14,699 nucleotides of DNA, taken from positions 1-14,699 of the forward strand of contig JBDIAR010000085.1 of the NCBI GenBank assembly GCA_039812545.1, read 5' to 3'. The DNA is from JBDIAR01 sp039812545 (GTDB lineage Bacteria > Actinomycetota > Actinomycetes > Actinomycetales > Dermatophilaceae). This document shows positions 13,373 to 14,699 of the stretch, piece by piece; positions within the stretch are counted from its first letter, which is position 1; each line of letters opens with the position of its first letter. The notes beneath the pieces are model-generated. The model searched no databases. It was given only the letters and a program-made list of their open reading frames with translations, and was not told the origin of the DNA. The position numbers and the translations under genes are program-made.

Positions 13373-13956
13373 CCGGCCGCCACAGCGGAGCCGGGCAGTC
13401 CTCGGCGGGGCCGTCCTCCGCGGGGGGCGCCGAGCGACGACTGGTCGCCCGCATCGGCAAGGCCCACGGGCTGGGTGGCGAGGTGACCGTCCGGCTGCAC
13501 ACCGACGACCCGCAGGCCCGGTTCGCGGCAGGTGCCGTGCTGGACACCGAGGCGCCGGCCGGCAGCGGGGTGCCGCACCGGTTGACCGTGCGATCGGCTC
13601 GATGCCATAACGGGACCTGGCTGATCGCCTTCGAGGAGGTCCCGGATCGAACCGGGGCCGAGGGACTGCGTGACACCCGGTTGCTCGCCGGCGGCGTCAC
13701 GAGCGAACCGTCGGACTCCGAGGAGGCCTGGTATGCCGACGAACTCACTGGGCTGACGGCATACGACCCGGACGGAGCGGAACTCGGGAAGGTGACTGGC
13801 GTCGAACCCGGCGCGGTGCAAGACCTGCTGGTGCTCCGGCTGCTCGACGGCCGTCCGGCATACGTGCCGTTCGTGCGTCAGCTCGTCCCCGTCGTCGACG
13901 TACCGGCCGGACGGGTGGTCGTCGACGCGCCCCCGGGACTGTTCGACCTCGACTGA
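13369..13956 (+). CDS. rimM: ribosome maturation factor RimM
   Basis: This 195-residue 16S rRNA processing factor helps mature the head of the 30S subunit and contacts S19. The N-terminal domain begins LVARIGKAHGLGGEVTVRLHTD at about residue 24. The PRC-barrel domain follows from about residue 120 (EAWYADELTGLTAYDPDGAELGKV, then YVPFVRQLVPVVDV and VVVDAPPGLFDLD). No ATG or GTG precedes the conserved ARIGKAHG in this frame, so the start is most likely TTG at 13369, which overlaps the khpA stop as TTGA. The first 23 residues are a Gly/Ser-rich tail. Three copies of the GGCATAC/GTATGCC motif fall within 133 bp of this gene. Confidence 0.93.
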   Translation: MTGRHSGAGQSSAGPSSAGGAERRLVARIGKAHGLGGEVTVRLHTDDPQARFAAGAVLDTEAPAGSGVPHRLTVRSARCHNGTWLIAFEEVPDRTGAEGLRDTRLLAGGVTSEPSDSEEAWYADELTGLTAYDPDGAELGKVTGVEPGAVQDLLVLRLLDGRPAYVPFVRQLVPVVDVPAGRVVVDAPPGLFDLD

Positions 13957-13966
13957 CCGGCTCCCG

Positions 13967-14665
13967 ATGCGCATCGACGTCGTCACGATCTTCCCGGCAT
14001 ACCTCGAACCGTTGGGGCTCAGCCTGATCGGTCGCGCTCGCGTCGACGGGCTGCTCGACGTGCGGATCCACGACCTGCGCACCTTCACCCACGACCGGCA
14101 TCGCACCGTCGACGACACGCCCTACGGCGGCGGCGCCGGGATGGTGATGAAACCCGAGCCCTGGGGGGAGGCGCTGGACGCCCTGCTGGACGACGGAGCC
14201 GAAGGAGCCGGGGCGGTGCCGCACCTGCTGGTCCCGGCGCCCAGCGGCGTCCCGTTCAGCCAGGCGATGGCGCGCGAGCTGGCTGCCCAGCCGTGGCTGG
14301 CGTTCGCCTGCGGGCGGTACGAGGGGATCGACGAGCGGGTGTTCGTCGACGCCGCCCGACGTATGCCGGTCACCCCGGTTTCGCTCGGGGATTACGTGCT
14401 CAACGGGGGGGAGGTTGCGGCGCTCGCCATCATCGAGGCGGTCGCCCGGCTGCTGCCCGGGGTCATCGGCAACGCCGAGTCGCTGGTCGAGGAATCGCAC
14501 GAGGACGGCTTGTTGGAGTACCCCGTGTACACCAAACCCGCGTTCTGGCGGGGGCTGGACGTGCCGGAGGTGCTGCTGTCCGGCAACCACGGTGCGGTGG
14601 CGGCCTGGCGCCACGACCAGCGGGTCGCTCGCACGCGCGAGCGTCGCCCCGACCTGATGGACTGA
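13967..14665 (+). CDS. trmD: tRNA (guanine-N1)-methyltransferase TrmD
   Basis: This 232-residue SPOUT-class enzyme makes m1G37 in tRNAs and so prevents +1 frameshifting. Hallmarks visible are MRIDVVTIFP at the start, DDTPYGGGAGMVMKPEP at 49-65, ACGRYEGIDERV at 114-125, the trefoil-knot SAM site SLGDYVLNGGEVAAL at 139-153, and GNAESLVEESHEDG leading to LLEYPVYTKP. Asp180 corresponds to the catalytic base Asp169 of the E. coli enzyme by alignment from memory. LLSGNHGAVAAWR follows near the C-terminus. The gene is complete and lies 10 nt after rimM without an obvious ribosome binding site. The remaining 34 nt of the window hold nothing I can call; rplS is the expected next gene. Confidence 0.97.
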   Translation: MRIDVVTIFPAYLEPLGLSLIGRARVDGLLDVRIHDLRTFTHDRHRTVDDTPYGGGAGMVMKPEPWGEALDALLDDGAEGAGAVPHLLVPAPSGVPFSQAMARELAAQPWLAFACGRYEGIDERVFVDAARRMPVTPVSLGDYVLNGGEVAALAIIEAVARLLPGVIGNAESLVEESHEDGLLEYPVYTKPAFWRGLDVPEVLLSGNHGAVAAWRHDQRVARTRERRPDLMD

Positions 14666-14699
14666 GTGGACTGCACCCTGCCGCGGTCCGAACGCCCCG

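Larger units (their letters stand above)
901..14367. repeat. 24 dispersed copies of the heptamer GTATGCC/GGCATAC
   Basis: GTATGCC reads forward at 901, 2641, 4732, 5884, 6978, 8378, 9844, 11580, 13731 and 14361. GGCATAC, its complement, starts at 1048, 1638, 2786, 4281, 6272, 6308, 8313, 9999, 10943, 11349, 11890, 13758, 13857 and 13996. All but two extend to GTATGCCG. With about 68% GC, a hand estimate gives fewer than two heptamers by chance in a window this long. Copies lie in genes of both strands, in all reading frames, and twice between genes (2786 and 4732). Confidence 0.85.

Noticed and set aside
14401..14413. Run of seven Gs in trmD as a possible frameshift site or quadruplex
   Set aside because: The trmD frame is intact across it (LNGGEVAAL) and there are not four evenly spaced G-runs nearby.
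1..14699. CRISPR arrays, tRNA or rRNA genes, transposases, prophage genes
   Set aside because: No regularly spaced long repeats, no cloverleaf-like segments noticed, no integrase or transposase frames; nearly all bases are covered by ordinary chromosomal genes.

Overview
This window comes from a high-GC actinobacterium. Third codon positions are almost always G or C, GTG and TTG starts are common, several genes look leaderless, and the gene order (PII protein followed by glnD; rpsP-khpA-rimM-trmD downstream of ffh) is that of Actinomycetota. The overall character suggests Micrococcales, possibly an Intrasporangiaceae or Dermatophilaceae relative, but that placement is an inference and no 16S or other decisive marker is present. 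The content is mostly chromosomal core. I see no phage, transposon, CRISPR, tRNA or rRNA.

Layout. 1-2773: nitrogen-sensing pair, PII protein (glnK) and its modifying enzyme GlnD, probably the end of an amtB-glnK-glnD operon. 2802-3275: a two-helix membrane protein of unknown function with a leaderless promoter. 3409-6691: a carbohydrate ABC importer (lipoprotein binding protein, then two permeases) with no ATPase, and with a strong 14-bp hairpin between the binding protein and the permeases. 6684-7864, minus strand: a small helix-turn-helix protein translationally coupled to a DUF2236/MpaB-type oxygenase. 7865-7992: a divergent control region holding five alternating TTGAC/GTCAA half-sites about one helical turn apart. 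7993-8468: a 17-residue lysine-only peptide gene with a near-perfect ribosome binding site, overlapping a DUF952 gene by a GTGA junction. 8478-12423: ffh (SRP GTPase), then an amidohydrolase and a GNAT-kinase fusion that overlap each other. 12424-12650: a rich control region before rpsP, with a four-tetrad G-quadruplex motif, a -10 element and a structured leader. 12651-14665: rpsP-khpA-rimM-trmD, linked by GTGA and TTGA stop/start overlaps.

The most unusual signal is not a gene. The heptamer GTATGCC (or its complement GGCATAC), almost always as GTATGCCG, occurs 24 times in 14.7 kb on both strands, where fewer than two would be expected from base composition. It is found in all three reading frames and in two intergenic sites, and every in-frame ATA isoleucine codon I found lies inside a copy. 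That points to selection or biased retention at the DNA level, for example an uptake-sequence-like, chromosome-organising or modification-related motif.

Other points worth following are the lysine-rich mini-ORF with its half-site array, the quadruplex at the rpsP promoter, and four leaderless promoters with identical geometry (TANNNT, 6 nt, start codon).
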